A stretch of 30,043 nucleotides of DNA. Origin: DASRHY01 sp046765875. Lineage in GTDB: Bacteria; Actinomycetota; Actinomycetes; Propionibacteriales; Kribbellaceae. Made by a program: the position numbers and the translations under genes. Position 1 is the first letter of the stretch. Each line of letters begins with the position of its first letter. Shown here piece after piece: positions 22,408 through 30,043 of this stretch. A model generated the notes under the pieces. It was not told the origin of the DNA. It worked only from the letters and a program-made list of their open reading frames with translations, and made no database searches. The DNA lies in contig JBKPSJ010000142.1 in assembly GCA_046765875.1 (NCBI GenBank), positions 1 to 30,043 on the forward strand, written 5' to 3'.

Positions 22408-23451
22408 TCAGCGGCGCAGGCCGAGCAGGAAGCCGGTCCCCCACGACATGTGCATCGTGGCGCACACCAGCGGCAGCCAGACCCAGGCCCGTAACGGCAG
22501 GTAGCGGCCCTCCATCGCAGAGCCGACCAGCAGCCCGAGCACGTAGCCGGCCGGGACCACGAACCCGAGCAGCAGCCACGACACTCCGGTGGCCAGCCCG
22601 ATGATGCCGAGGATCGTGCCGAGCAGGATCGCCACCACCGCGATCGGCGGCGCCAGATACCGGCGGCTCGCCGTCTCCGGGTGCCGGCGGATCACCTCGC
22701 GCCGCCACTGGCCGGTGTGGAAGAACTGTTTGGCGACCTGGCCGATCGACGACCGCGGCCGGTAGGTCACCGACAGCTCCGGGCTGAACCAGATCAGCCC
22801 GCCGGTCTTGCGCAGCCGGTAGTTCAGCTCCCAGTCCTGGGCCCGGTACAGGCTCTCGTCGAAGCCGCCGACGCGCTCGAGCGCGGACCGCCGGAAGACG
22901 CCCAGGTAGACGGTGTCGGCCGGGCCGGCGTTGCCGCCCTGGTGGAACGTCGAGGCGCCCATCCCGAGCCGGGACCGGTACGCGCAGGCCACCGCCTGCG
23001 AGAACGGCCGCTGTCCCTCCGCGGCCATCACGCCGCCCACGTTGTCCGCGCCGGTCTCGTCCAGCAGTTCCACCGAGCGGCGGATGTACCCCGGCGTCAG
23101 GACCCCGTGACCGTCCACCCGGGCGATCACGTCGTACCGGGCCGTCCGGATGGCGAGGTTGAGACCGGCCGGTGTCTTCCCGGTCGGGTTCGGCACGATC
23201 ACGATCCGCTTGTCCGCCGCGGCGAGGTCCTCCGCGATCCGCTCGGTGCCGTCGGAGCACGGGCCGAGCGCGATCACCACCTCCATCTCGCCCGCGTACT
23301 CCTGCTCGAGGATGCGGCCGACCGCCTCGGCGAGGTGCTTCTCCTCGTCCAGGATCGGCATCACCACCGAGACCGGCGGCCAGTTGCCGGCCGTGGAACT
23401 GGGGTCGCTCAACTCATGCCACCTTGCAGATCGCCCCGACGTCTTCGACAT
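22408..23451 (-). CDS. GT2 glycosyltransferase with C-terminal membrane helices
   Basis: The protein has 347 residues from ATG 23451. The GT-A domain (about 25-250) shows VSVVMPILDEEKHL, IALGPCSDGTERI, the DxD-like DGHG, the acceptor motif QDWELNYRLRKTGG and TGQWRRE. Three or four hydrophobic helices follow (about 265-345). The build recalls ExoA-like transferases that extend lipid-linked glycans at the cytoplasmic face. The start is uncertain: ATG 23451 overlaps the LCP gene by 38 bp and has a weak ribosome site, whereas TTG 23412, two bases past the LCP stop, has AAGGTGG at good spacing and removes 13 residues before the fold. Either way it is coupled to the LCP gene. Confidence 0.9.
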   Translation of the reverse strand: MSKTSGRSARWHELSDPSSTAGNWPPVSVVMPILDEEKHLAEAVGRILEQEYAGEMEVVIALGPCSDGTERIAEDLAAADKRIVIVPNPTGKTPAGLNLAIRTARYDVIARVDGHGVLTPGYIRRSVELLDETGADNVGGVMAAEGQRPFSQAVACAYRSRLGMGASTFHQGGNAGPADTVYLGVFRRSALERVGGFDESLYRAQDWELNYRLRKTGGLIWFSPELSVTYRPRSSIGQVAKQFFHTGQWRREVIRRHPETASRRYLAPPIAVVAILLGTILGIIGLATGVSWLLLGFVVPAGYVLGLLVGSAMEGRYLPLRAWVWLPLVCATMHMSWGTGFLLGLRR

Positions 23452-24880
23452 CGGGTCCGGAGGGAGCCGTCGGCGTACCCGTCGGCTTCTTGGTTGGTTT
23501 CCCCGTTGGTTTGGCCGTTGGTTTGGTGCTCGGGCTCGGCGTACCGTCGTTCGCGCTGCCCTCGTCGAGTGCCTCGGACTTGCGGATCGCCTCGGCGACC
23601 TTGTCCCGGATCAACGCGAAATCCGGGTCGCCGGTGTGGATCAGCGGCGGTACGGCAGAGAAGCTGGACACCTTGAGCTTCTTCGACTTCAGCGCCAGGT
23701 CGACGAACGTGCCGAGCTGGCTGGCTGGGATGTCGGTGTTGACCACGCTCTTGCCCGCCTTCGCGATGCCCTGGAACTTGGTCAGCACCTTGGACGGAGC
23801 GAGCTGGACGAGCATGGCGCTCATCACGCACTTCTGCCGGGTCATCCGCTCGTAGTCGGTCGCGCCGGCGCGGGAGCGTGCGAACCAGGTCGCGTGATAC
23901 CCGTCCATGTGCTGATTCTTACCAGGCTTGATGTACCCCTTGATCGGCCCGCCGATACCGCCGATCGGCACCTTCTTGCCCACGTCGAGGTTGATCCCGC
24001 CGACGGCGTCGATCAGGCGCTGGAACCCGGCGAGGTCGATCATCACGTGATAGTTGATCTTCAGCCCAGTGACCTGTTCGATCGCCTGCTGGGTGACCAT
24101 CGCCCCCGGGTCCTTGACACCGGGAAACAGGTTTGCGTGGTCGTGCGCGTAGGTGTACAGCCCATTGAGCAGGCAGTTCTCCGCGCAGTCCTTCCACTGG
24201 AACCCGTCCGGGAATTGCTTTTGCATCACGGTGCCGTCCGGGAACGGCACCTTGGCCAGGTTCCGCGGCAGCCCGATCAGCACCGTCCGGCCGGTGTTCG
24301 CATCGATGCTCGCGACGGTCATGCTGTCCGGCCGGATTCCGATGCGGCCCTTACCCGAGTCGCCGCCCATCAGCAGCACGTTGTAGCGGCCCTTGTCGGC
24401 CTCGGACTTCTTGGTGTTGCCGAACACGCTCGAGACGAAGTCACGCTGCGTCGACACGATGAAACTGCCCCACAGCAGCGCGCCCACCACCACCAACACC
24501 AGCGTGCCGTCGAGGAGGCTCGTCAGCAGCCGGTGGTTGCGCTCCAGGGTCATTGGCTGGGCCAGCCGGTACGCGTCGACGAACAGCGCCGCCCAGCCGA
24601 GCGCGAGCAGCACCAGCAGAATCTGTACGAGCAGCAGGGTGCGCGGCTGCGCCAGCAGGTTCAGTGTGCTCGCCCGCCAGACCAGGGCCGCGACCGCGAC
24701 CACGACCAGCAGCGCGACCAGTCCGAACAGGGTGCGCCATGCGGCCCGGCCGGCCTTCTTGCTGCCGGCCGCGATCTGCGCCGAGCCAGGCAGCACCAGC
24801 GTCATCAGCACCAGGGTGACAGCGCGCCTGAAGCGAGTCTTCTCGGTGAGATGGCGCAGGTCGGGTTGCTCCTGCGGCAT
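23414..24880 (-). CDS. LytR-CpsA-Psr (LCP) glycopolymer ligase with four membrane helices
   Basis: A 488-residue protein. The N-terminal 145 residues hold four hydrophobic helices (about 19-38, 50-69, 81-101 and 124-143) rather than the single anchor usual for the family. The LCP domain (about 165-360) has YNVLLMGGDSG, RPDSMTVASID, LPRNL (R206) and FARSRAGATDYERMTRQ, the residues that bind the pyrophosphate lipid. LCP proteins move wall glycopolymers from a lipid carrier to peptidoglycan outside the membrane. C232 and C236 (CAENC) could form a disulfide. The tail has KPT-type repeats (about 23485-23527) and ends ICKVA. ATG 24880 is preferred to ATG 24898 because GGAAGG lies five bases upstream. 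It precedes the GT2 gene. Confidence 0.92.
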   Translation of the reverse strand: MPQEQPDLRHLTEKTRFRRAVTLVLMTLVLPGSAQIAAGSKKAGRAAWRTLFGLVALLVVVAVAALVWRASTLNLLAQPRTLLLVQILLVLLALGWAALFVDAYRLAQPMTLERNHRLLTSLLDGTLVLVVVGALLWGSFIVSTQRDFVSSVFGNTKKSEADKGRYNVLLMGGDSGKGRIGIRPDSMTVASIDANTGRTVLIGLPRNLAKVPFPDGTVMQKQFPDGFQWKDCAENCLLNGLYTYAHDHANLFPGVKDPGAMVTQQAIEQVTGLKINYHVMIDLAGFQRLIDAVGGINLDVGKKVPIGGIGGPIKGYIKPGKNQHMDGYHATWFARSRAGATDYERMTRQKCVMSAMLVQLAPSKVLTKFQGIAKAGKSVVNTDIPASQLGTFVDLALKSKKLKVSSFSAVPPLIHTGDPDFALIRDKVAEAIRKSEALDEGSANDGTPSPSTKPTAKPTGKPTKKPTGTPTAPSGPDVEDVGAICKVA

Positions 24881-25172
24881 GGCATCCTTCCGTTGCATTC
24901 CCCGTCGTGCGCGCCGAACCCGTCCCGGCCACGGCGACGTCCAGTATGACGTCACCGGACCGGCCGATGTTCGGCGCACCGTCGCCCAGTATCGGTCACG
25001 GCACGACCCGGGCCCGGTCAGGCGCGCCGCCACCTGAGCCCTTCGCGACGCGCCCGTAACCGGGCCGCGACGCACTGTACACGCCGTAGGCCTCGAGCCG
25101 TCAATGCATCTGGCGCCTTCGTTCGCTGGGCGACTCTCCCCCGATCGTGTCAGCACGTGGCATCCTCGAAGG
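24881..25172. other. Divergent intergenic region between the LCP and GH63 genes
   Basis: This gap of up to 292 bp must hold both promoters. On the LCP side GACGTC occurs at 24936-24941 and again within the palindrome TGACGTCA (24947-24954), 12 bp apart. CATACT (24949-24944, minus strand) is a weak -10 candidate for the LCP gene. I see no clear promoter for the GH63 gene. Confidence 0.4.
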
Positions 25173-27836
25173 GTGGGGAGCCGCGCGGCCGTAGCCGATG
25201 AGTGGTATCTGTGGGGGCCCTATCTCAGCGAACGCCAGTGGGGCACGGTCCGCGAGGACTACAGCGCCGACGGCGACGCCTGGAGCAGTCTCCCGCACGA
25301 CCATGCCCGCTCGAAGGCCTACCGGTGGGGCGAGGAGGGTCTGGCCGGGTTCTGCGACCGCGAGCAGCGGCTGTGCCTCGCGCTGGCGCTGTGGAACGGG
25401 CGCGACCCGATCCTCAAGGAGCGGCCGTTCGGCCTCACCGGCGCCGAGGCGAACCACGGTGAGGACGTCAAGGACTACTGGTGGTACCTCGACGCCGTAC
25501 CGACCCATGCCTGGAACCGGTGGCGGTACCACTACCCGCAGGCCGCTTTCCCGTACGAGGAACTGGTGGGCGAGAACGGCGGGCGCGGCAAGCACGAGCC
25601 CGAGTACGAACTGCTCGACACCGGCGTCTTCGACGACGACCGGTACTGGATCGTCGAGGTGCGGTACGCGAAGGCGAGCCCAGCCGACCTGCTGATGTCG
25701 ATACAGGTCACGAACCCCGGACCGGTGGCGGAGCAACTCCATGTGCTGCCGACGGCCTGGTTCCGCAACACCTGGTCCTGGGACCCCGGCGCGGCCAAAC
25801 CCGAGCTGGCCGCGACCGGCGATACGTCGGTGCGCGTGTCCCATCCGACGCTCGGCGAGCTGGACCTGCTGGCCGGAACGGGTCCGGACGGCACCGCGCC
25901 GGCGCTGCTGTTCTGCGAGAACGAGACCAACACGGAACGTCTCTATGAGGTTGCCGCGACGCCGTACCCGAAGGACGGGATCAACGATCACGTGGTGGGC
26001 GGCGCGGCCACCGTCGACCCGGCGCGCCGGGGTACCAAGGTGGCGGCCTGGTACCGCCTCGACATCGCAGCCGGCGCCACCGTCGAGCTACGGCTCCGGC
26101 TGCGACCCGCGGGCTCCGGTCCGGACCCGGACGCCGCGCTCGGAGCGGACTTCGACGAGATCGTCGCCACCCGGCGGGCCGAGGCCGACGAGTTCTACGC
26201 CGACCTGACGCCGCCGGCCGCCTCGCCGGACGAGGCGATGGTGATGCGCCAGGCCTTCGCCGGGATGCTGTGGAGCAAGCAGCTCTACTACTACGACGTT
26301 GACCAGTGGCTCGACGGTGATCGAGGCGAGCCGGTACCGCCGCCATCGCGTCTGACCGGCCGCAACTCGCGTTGGCGCACCTTCAATGCCTTCGACATCA
26401 TGTCGATGCCGGACAAGTGGGAGTACCCGTGGTTCGCGTCCTGGGATCTCGCCTTCCACTGCATCGCGCTCGCACATGTCGACCCTGAGTTCGCCAAGGA
26501 CCAGTTGCTGCTGGTCTGCCGGGAATGGTTCCAGCACCCGAACGGTGCGCTGCCGGCGTACGAGTGGGACTTCGGCGACGTCAACCCACCGGTACAGGCA
26601 CTGGCGGCGCTGGAGGTATTCGCGATCGACGGTGGTCGCGACCTCGACTTCCTGAGCCGGATCTTCGACAAGCTGCTGGTCAATTTCACCTGGTGGGTGA
26701 ACCGGGAGGACGCCGACGGGTCGAACCTGTTCGAGGGCGGATTCCTCGGCCTGGACAACATCGGTCCGCTCGACCGTTCGCACCTGCCGGTCGGCGGTGT
26801 GCTCGAACAGTCCGACGCGACCGGCTGGATGGCGGGGTACGCGCTGGCGATGGCGACGATCGCGGCGGTCCTCGACCGCTCCGCTCAGCGACCGGCCCGC
26901 GACCTGGTCGACAAGTTCCTCGAACACATCGCCGGCATCCGGACCGCGATGGGTGGGCTGGGGATGTGGGACGAGGACGACGGCCTGTTCTACGACCGGA
27001 TCACCACGCCGGGCGGGCAGGTCGTGCCGCTACGGGTCCACTCCATGGTCGGCATCATCCCGATGCTGGCGGTGGCGGTGATCGACGAGGAGCAGCTCGG
27101 CAGCTCGGTTGCCCCGGGCAAGCAGTTCGCCCGGTTCCTCGGACACGAGGCCGTCACGGATCCCGGCGAGCTGGCCAAGGCCGGTTTGCTGCGAGGTGAA
27201 CCAGGCCGCCGGCGCCTGCTGGTCGGCGCGGCACGCGTCGACCAGGTGATGCGACTGATGCACCGGTTGTTCGACCCCGCCGAGTTCCTGTCGCCGTATG
27301 GCCTGCGCTCGCTGTCGGCGTACCACCGCGACCATCCGTACACCGTCGATGTCGAGGGCATCAGCGCAACCGTCGACTACGAGCCGGCCGAGTCGACCAC
27401 GAACATGTTCGGCGGCAACTCGAACTGGCGTGGTCCGGTGTGGTTCCCGCTGAACTTCCTCGCGGCCGAGGCCCTGGACCGCTACCACCGCTACTTCGGC
27501 GACGACCTGACGATCGAGTACCCGACCGGATCCGGGGAATCGCGGACCCTCGGCGAGATCGCCGACGACCTGCGGGAACGGCTGGTGTCGATCTTCCTCA
27601 CCGGGCCCGACGGCCGGCGACCCTGCTTCGGCGGAGTGGACGTCCTGCAGCGCGACCCGAACTGGAAGGACAACCTGATGTTCCACGAGTACTTCCACGG
27701 CGACAACGCAGCCGGTCTCGGGGCGACCCACCAGACCGGGTGGACGGGGATCGTCGCGGACGTCATCCGGCGCCGGCACGGAATGGTTCCGTCCGTCGGC
27801 GACGTGATCCGGACGCTCAGCGAGCCGCGGCCGTGA
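25173..27836 (+). CDS. GH63 / MGH1-like glucosidase
   Basis: An 887-residue cytoplasmic glycosidase from GTG 25173. It begins with the typical WGPYLSERQWGTVREDYS, then a beta-sandwich region (to about 345) and an (alpha/alpha)6 barrel. The FASWDLAFH motif provides the likely acid D425, and FHEYFHGDNAAGLGATHQTG provides the likely base E839, as in GH63. Known relatives hydrolyse alpha-glucosides (mannosyl-oligosaccharide glucosidase, glucosylglycerate or mannosylglycerate hydrolase), so an inverting alpha-glucosidase is expected. It is far longer than the 450-residue glucosylglycerate hydrolases. The start is uncertain: ATG 25104 would add 23 residues, but neither has a clear ribosome site and family alignment favours the shorter form. 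No signal peptide is seen. The stop overlaps glgX by 4 bases. Confidence 0.87.
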   Translation: MGSRAAVADEWYLWGPYLSERQWGTVREDYSADGDAWSSLPHDHARSKAYRWGEEGLAGFCDREQRLCLALALWNGRDPILKERPFGLTGAEANHGEDVKDYWWYLDAVPTHAWNRWRYHYPQAAFPYEELVGENGGRGKHEPEYELLDTGVFDDDRYWIVEVRYAKASPADLLMSIQVTNPGPVAEQLHVLPTAWFRNTWSWDPGAAKPELAATGDTSVRVSHPTLGELDLLAGTGPDGTAPALLFCENETNTERLYEVAATPYPKDGINDHVVGGAATVDPARRGTKVAAWYRLDIAAGATVELRLRLRPAGSGPDPDAALGADFDEIVATRRAEADEFYADLTPPAASPDEAMVMRQAFAGMLWSKQLYYYDVDQWLDGDRGEPVPPPSRLTGRNSRWRTFNAFDIMSMPDKWEYPWFASWDLAFHCIALAHVDPEFAKDQLLLVCREWFQHPNGALPAYEWDFGDVNPPVQALAALEVFAIDGGRDLDFLSRIFDKLLVNFTWWVNREDADGSNLFEGGFLGLDNIGPLDRSHLPVGGVLEQSDATGWMAGYALAMATIAAVLDRSAQRPARDLVDKFLEHIAGIRTAMGGLGMWDEDDGLFYDRITTPGGQVVPLRVHSMVGIIPMLAVAVIDEEQLGSSVAPGKQFARFLGHEAVTDPGELAKAGLLRGEPGRRRLLVGAARVDQVMRLMHRLFDPAEFLSPYGLRSLSAYHRDHPYTVDVEGISATVDYEPAESTTNMFGGNSNWRGPVWFPLNFLAAEALDRYHRYFGDDLTIEYPTGSGESRTLGEIADDLRERLVSIFLTGPDGRRPCFGGVDVLQRDPNWKDNLMFHEYFHGDNAAGLGATHQTGWTGIVADVIRRRHGMVPSVGDVIRTLSEPRP

Positions 27837-29956
27837 CGACGGCGCTGCCCGGCAGGCCGAACCCGCTCGGGGCGACGCCGGGCCCCGACGGGACGAACTT
27901 CGCGGTCGCCTCAGCCGCCCGGGGGGTCGAGCTGTGCCTGTTCGACGACAGCGGTGCGGAGTCGCGGATCCCGCTCCCCGAGCGCGACGGTGAGGTGTGG
28001 CACGGGTTCGTCCCCGACGTCGGCCCCGGCCAGGCCTACGGCTACCGGACCAGCGGGCCGTACGACCCGCGCCACGGCTTGCGCTGCAACCCGGCAAAGT
28101 TGCTGCTCGATCCCTACGCCCGGGCGATACACGGCGAGGTACGGCCCGGACCGGAGGTGCTCGGCTACGCCCTCGACGACCCCGAGGTCGCCGGGCCGCT
28201 CGACTCCGCCGGCTATGTCCCCCGCAGCCTCGTCGTCGACACGTCGTACACCTGGAGCGATCGACCCCGGCCCCGGCACTCCTTCGCCAACACGATCATC
28301 TATGAGGTCCACGTCAAGGGCTTCACGGCCGCGCATCCCGGCGTACCGGAAGATCTGCGGGGTACGTACGCCGGGCTCGCCCACGAATCCGCCCTGGGTC
28401 ACCTCGTCGACCTCGGCGTGACAACGGTCGAGTTGCTACCGGTACACCACTTCGTACCGGAGGGATCTCTGGTCGAGCGCGGACTGACGAACTACTGGGG
28501 CTACAACACGATCGGGTTCTTCGCGCCGTACGCCGGCTACTCGGCCGAGGTGCGCGCCGGACGGCCGGGCGGTCAGGTCTCGGAGTTCCAGGCCATGGTC
28601 GAGGCCCTGCACGGCGCCGGACTCGAAGTACTCCTCGACGTCGTGTTCAACCACACCGCCGAAGGCAACCACCTGGGCCCGACGCTGTCTCACCGCGGCC
28701 TGCACAACCCGGCGTACTACCGGCTGGAGCCCGACGACCAGCGCTACTATGTGGACACCACCGGCACCGGGAACTCGCTGAACGCGGACAACCCGTTCAG
28801 CCTGCGGCTGATCATGGACTCGCTGCGGTACTGGCTGTCCGAGATGCGCGTCGACGGTTTCCGGTTCGACCTCGCACCGACGCTGGCGCGCGAGGACGGC
28901 AGCTTCGACCGGATGTCGGCCTTCTTCGACCTGGTTGCGCAGGATCCGGTGGTATCCGAGGCGAAGCTGATCGCCGAGCCGTGGGACGTCGGCCAGGCCG
29001 ACAGCTACGACGTCGGCCGATTCCCCGCCCAGTGGAGCGAGTGGAACGGCCGCTACCGCGACTCGATGCGGGACTTCTGGCGCGGCCAGGGCACGATCGG
29101 CGAGTTCGCGACCCGGCTGTGCGGCTCGTCCGACCTGTACCGCTGGGACGGCCGCCGGCCGACCGCCTCGGTCAACCTGATCACCGTCCACGACGGATTC
29201 ACCCTCACCGACCTGGTCTCGTACGAGGACAAGCACAACGAGGCGAACGGCGAGGCCAACCGCGACGGCAGCAACGACAACCGGTCCTGGAACTGCGGTA
29301 CGGAAGGGCCGACCGACGACCCCGAGGTGCTCGCCCTGCGCGACCGGCAGCGGCGAGCGATGCTGACCACGCTGCTGCTGTCGTTCGGCGTACCGATGCT
29401 GCTCGGCGGCGACGAAATGGGCCGCACACAGGAGGGGAACAACAACGCCTACTGCCAGGACAACGAGATCAGCTGGTTCGACTGGCCGGCCGCCGACGAT
29501 CGGCTCACGGAGTTCACCAAGCGGCTCATCGCGATCCGGCGTGCGCATCCGGTCTTCAAACGCAGGCGGTTCCTCACCGGTGCGGAGACCAGCGAGCTGC
29601 GCTGGTTCACCCCGTCCGGCACGGAGATGGCGCCGTCGGATTGGGGCTTCCCGGGTGCGCGCAGCCTCGCGTTCTACCTCGACGGCGACGACAACCCCGA
29701 CCTGGACGCCAGGGGCAGGCCGCTGATCGACGACGACTTCCTGCTGCTGGTGAACGGGTGGTGGGAGCCGCTGGAGTTCACCGTTCCGGTCACCGAACCC
29801 GGTGCGAGCTGGGACCTCGCGCTGGACACGTACGAGCCGGAGAACGGCCCGGCCGCGGGCAAGCTCGCCGCCGGCGACCCCATCGGTGTACGACCCCGCT
29901 CGATCGTCCTGCTCCACGACCGCCGCGCGCCCGACCAGCTTCAAGCCCAGGAGTAG
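27833..29956 (+). CDS. glgX: Glycogen debranching enzyme GlgX (GH13 isoamylase type)
   Basis: A 707-residue cytoplasmic enzyme that hydrolyses alpha-1,6 branches of glycogen or limit dextrin. An N-terminal CBM48 domain (GATPGPDGTNFAVASAA) is followed by the GH13 barrel: IIYEVHVKGFTAAHP, DVVFNHTAEGN, nucleophile D346 (GFRFDLA), acid E382 (IAEPWD) and D454 (VHDGF). The isoamylase-like NWNCG-type phrase appears as SWNCGTEGPTDDP, and GGDEMGRTQEGNNNAYCQDN is diagnostic. GTG 27833 overlaps the GH63 stop (GTGA), so the enzymes are co-translated and likely act on the same alpha-glucan. The stop is 2 bp from the next gene. Confidence 0.96.
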   Translation: MTTALPGRPNPLGATPGPDGTNFAVASAARGVELCLFDDSGAESRIPLPERDGEVWHGFVPDVGPGQAYGYRTSGPYDPRHGLRCNPAKLLLDPYARAIHGEVRPGPEVLGYALDDPEVAGPLDSAGYVPRSLVVDTSYTWSDRPRPRHSFANTIIYEVHVKGFTAAHPGVPEDLRGTYAGLAHESALGHLVDLGVTTVELLPVHHFVPEGSLVERGLTNYWGYNTIGFFAPYAGYSAEVRAGRPGGQVSEFQAMVEALHGAGLEVLLDVVFNHTAEGNHLGPTLSHRGLHNPAYYRLEPDDQRYYVDTTGTGNSLNADNPFSLRLIMDSLRYWLSEMRVDGFRFDLAPTLAREDGSFDRMSAFFDLVAQDPVVSEAKLIAEPWDVGQADSYDVGRFPAQWSEWNGRYRDSMRDFWRGQGTIGEFATRLCGSSDLYRWDGRRPTASVNLITVHDGFTLTDLVSYEDKHNEANGEANRDGSNDNRSWNCGTEGPTDDPEVLALRDRQRRAMLTTLLLSFGVPMLLGGDEMGRTQEGNNNAYCQDNEISWFDWPAADDRLTEFTKRLIAIRRAHPVFKRRRFLTGAETSELRWFTPSGTEMAPSDWGFPGARSLAFYLDGDDNPDLDARGRPLIDDDFLLLVNGWWEPLEFTVPVTEPGASWDLALDTYEPENGPAAGKLAAGDPIGVRPRSIVLLHDRRAPDQLQAQE

Positions 29957-29958
29957 CG

Positions 29959-30043
29959 ATGACATCGCCGGCACAGCCGCGGGACCTCAACAACCATCAA
30001 CGCGACACCTTGCGCAAGCTGTTCGCCCATCCGGCCAGCCACA
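29959..30043 (+). CDS. Start of a small unidentified gene, cut by window end
   Basis: ATG 29959 opens 28 codons to the window edge (MTSPAQPRDLNNHQRDTLRK and on). It starts 2 bp after glgX with GGAG 5-8 nt before it (CAGGAGTAGCG), so it is probably co-transcribed. The phrase DLNNHQRDTLRKLFAHP reminds me of a short conserved actinobacterial protein, but I cannot name the family from so little sequence. Confidence 0.65.
   Translation, partial: MTSPAQPRDLNNHQRDTLRKLFAHPASH

Noticed and set aside
23150..24949. Plus-strand open frame of about 600 codons
   Set aside because: It is antisense to the GT2 and LCP genes, which show full catalytic motifs.
24936..24954. Paired GACGTC motifs as a defined operator for the LCP gene
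   Set aside because: The motif is short and common in GC-rich DNA, and no well-placed promoter supports it; mentioned only in the intergenic entry.

Overview
The window is high-GC, densely coded chromosomal DNA from an actinobacterium. A WhiB regulator, the F420 genes cofD and cofE, DUF3499, a TIGR03089 protein, a LytR-CpsA-Psr protein and frequent GTG starts all support this. From protein style and gene mix I think of Kribbella or another member of the Propionibacteriales; that is an impression, not a database result. There are 18 protein genes (the first and last are cut by the window edges). I see no rRNA, tRNA, CRISPR array or insertion sequence.

Left third (1-11.1 kb), conserved actinobacterial backbone. 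DUF3499 (partial) faces away from a small zincin-like protein that lacks HExxH. On the minus strand, whiB is followed by a very large membrane glycosyltransferase and a DUF5719 protein; the last two overlap by 4 bases. whiB has a near-consensus promoter and a structured leader of about 155 nt. A four-helix membrane protein with a long Gln/Gly/Tyr/Trp-rich tail stands divergent to cofD-cofE, which build coenzyme F420. Then come a DUF3105 membrane protein and, convergent with it, mannose-1-phosphate guanylyltransferase. As I recall it, much of this order matches the Mycobacterium tuberculosis Rv3257c-Rv3268 neighbourhood.

Middle (11.1-20.6 kb). A TIGR03089 protein is translationally coupled to an SDR oxidoreductase, which converges on galE. 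The 3' ends of SDR and galE lie inside one imperfect inverted repeat of about 160 bp that encodes the C-terminal tails of both proteins. Next is a minus-strand operon, rpiR-GH20-GH29: a sugar-phosphate-sensing regulator and two large secreted glycosidases with carbohydrate-binding modules. Its promoter carries two inverted repeats of the TGAAT/ATTCA type, one on the -10 box. The enzyme pair suggests stepwise removal of fucose and of an N-acetylhexosamine-containing sugar from fucosylated glycans. This operon looks like an accessory insertion in the backbone.

Right third (20.6-30.0 kb). An ABC permease and ATPase of the Wzm/Wzt type converge on a GT2 glycosyltransferase and a LytR-CpsA-Psr ligase with four predicted membrane helices. 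Together these look like a module that makes, exports and attaches a cell-wall glycopolymer; ManC and GalE nearby could supply nucleotide sugars. Finally a GH63/MGH1-like glucosidase overlaps glgX by 4 bases, an apparent two-enzyme alpha-glucan unit, followed by the start of a small unidentified gene.
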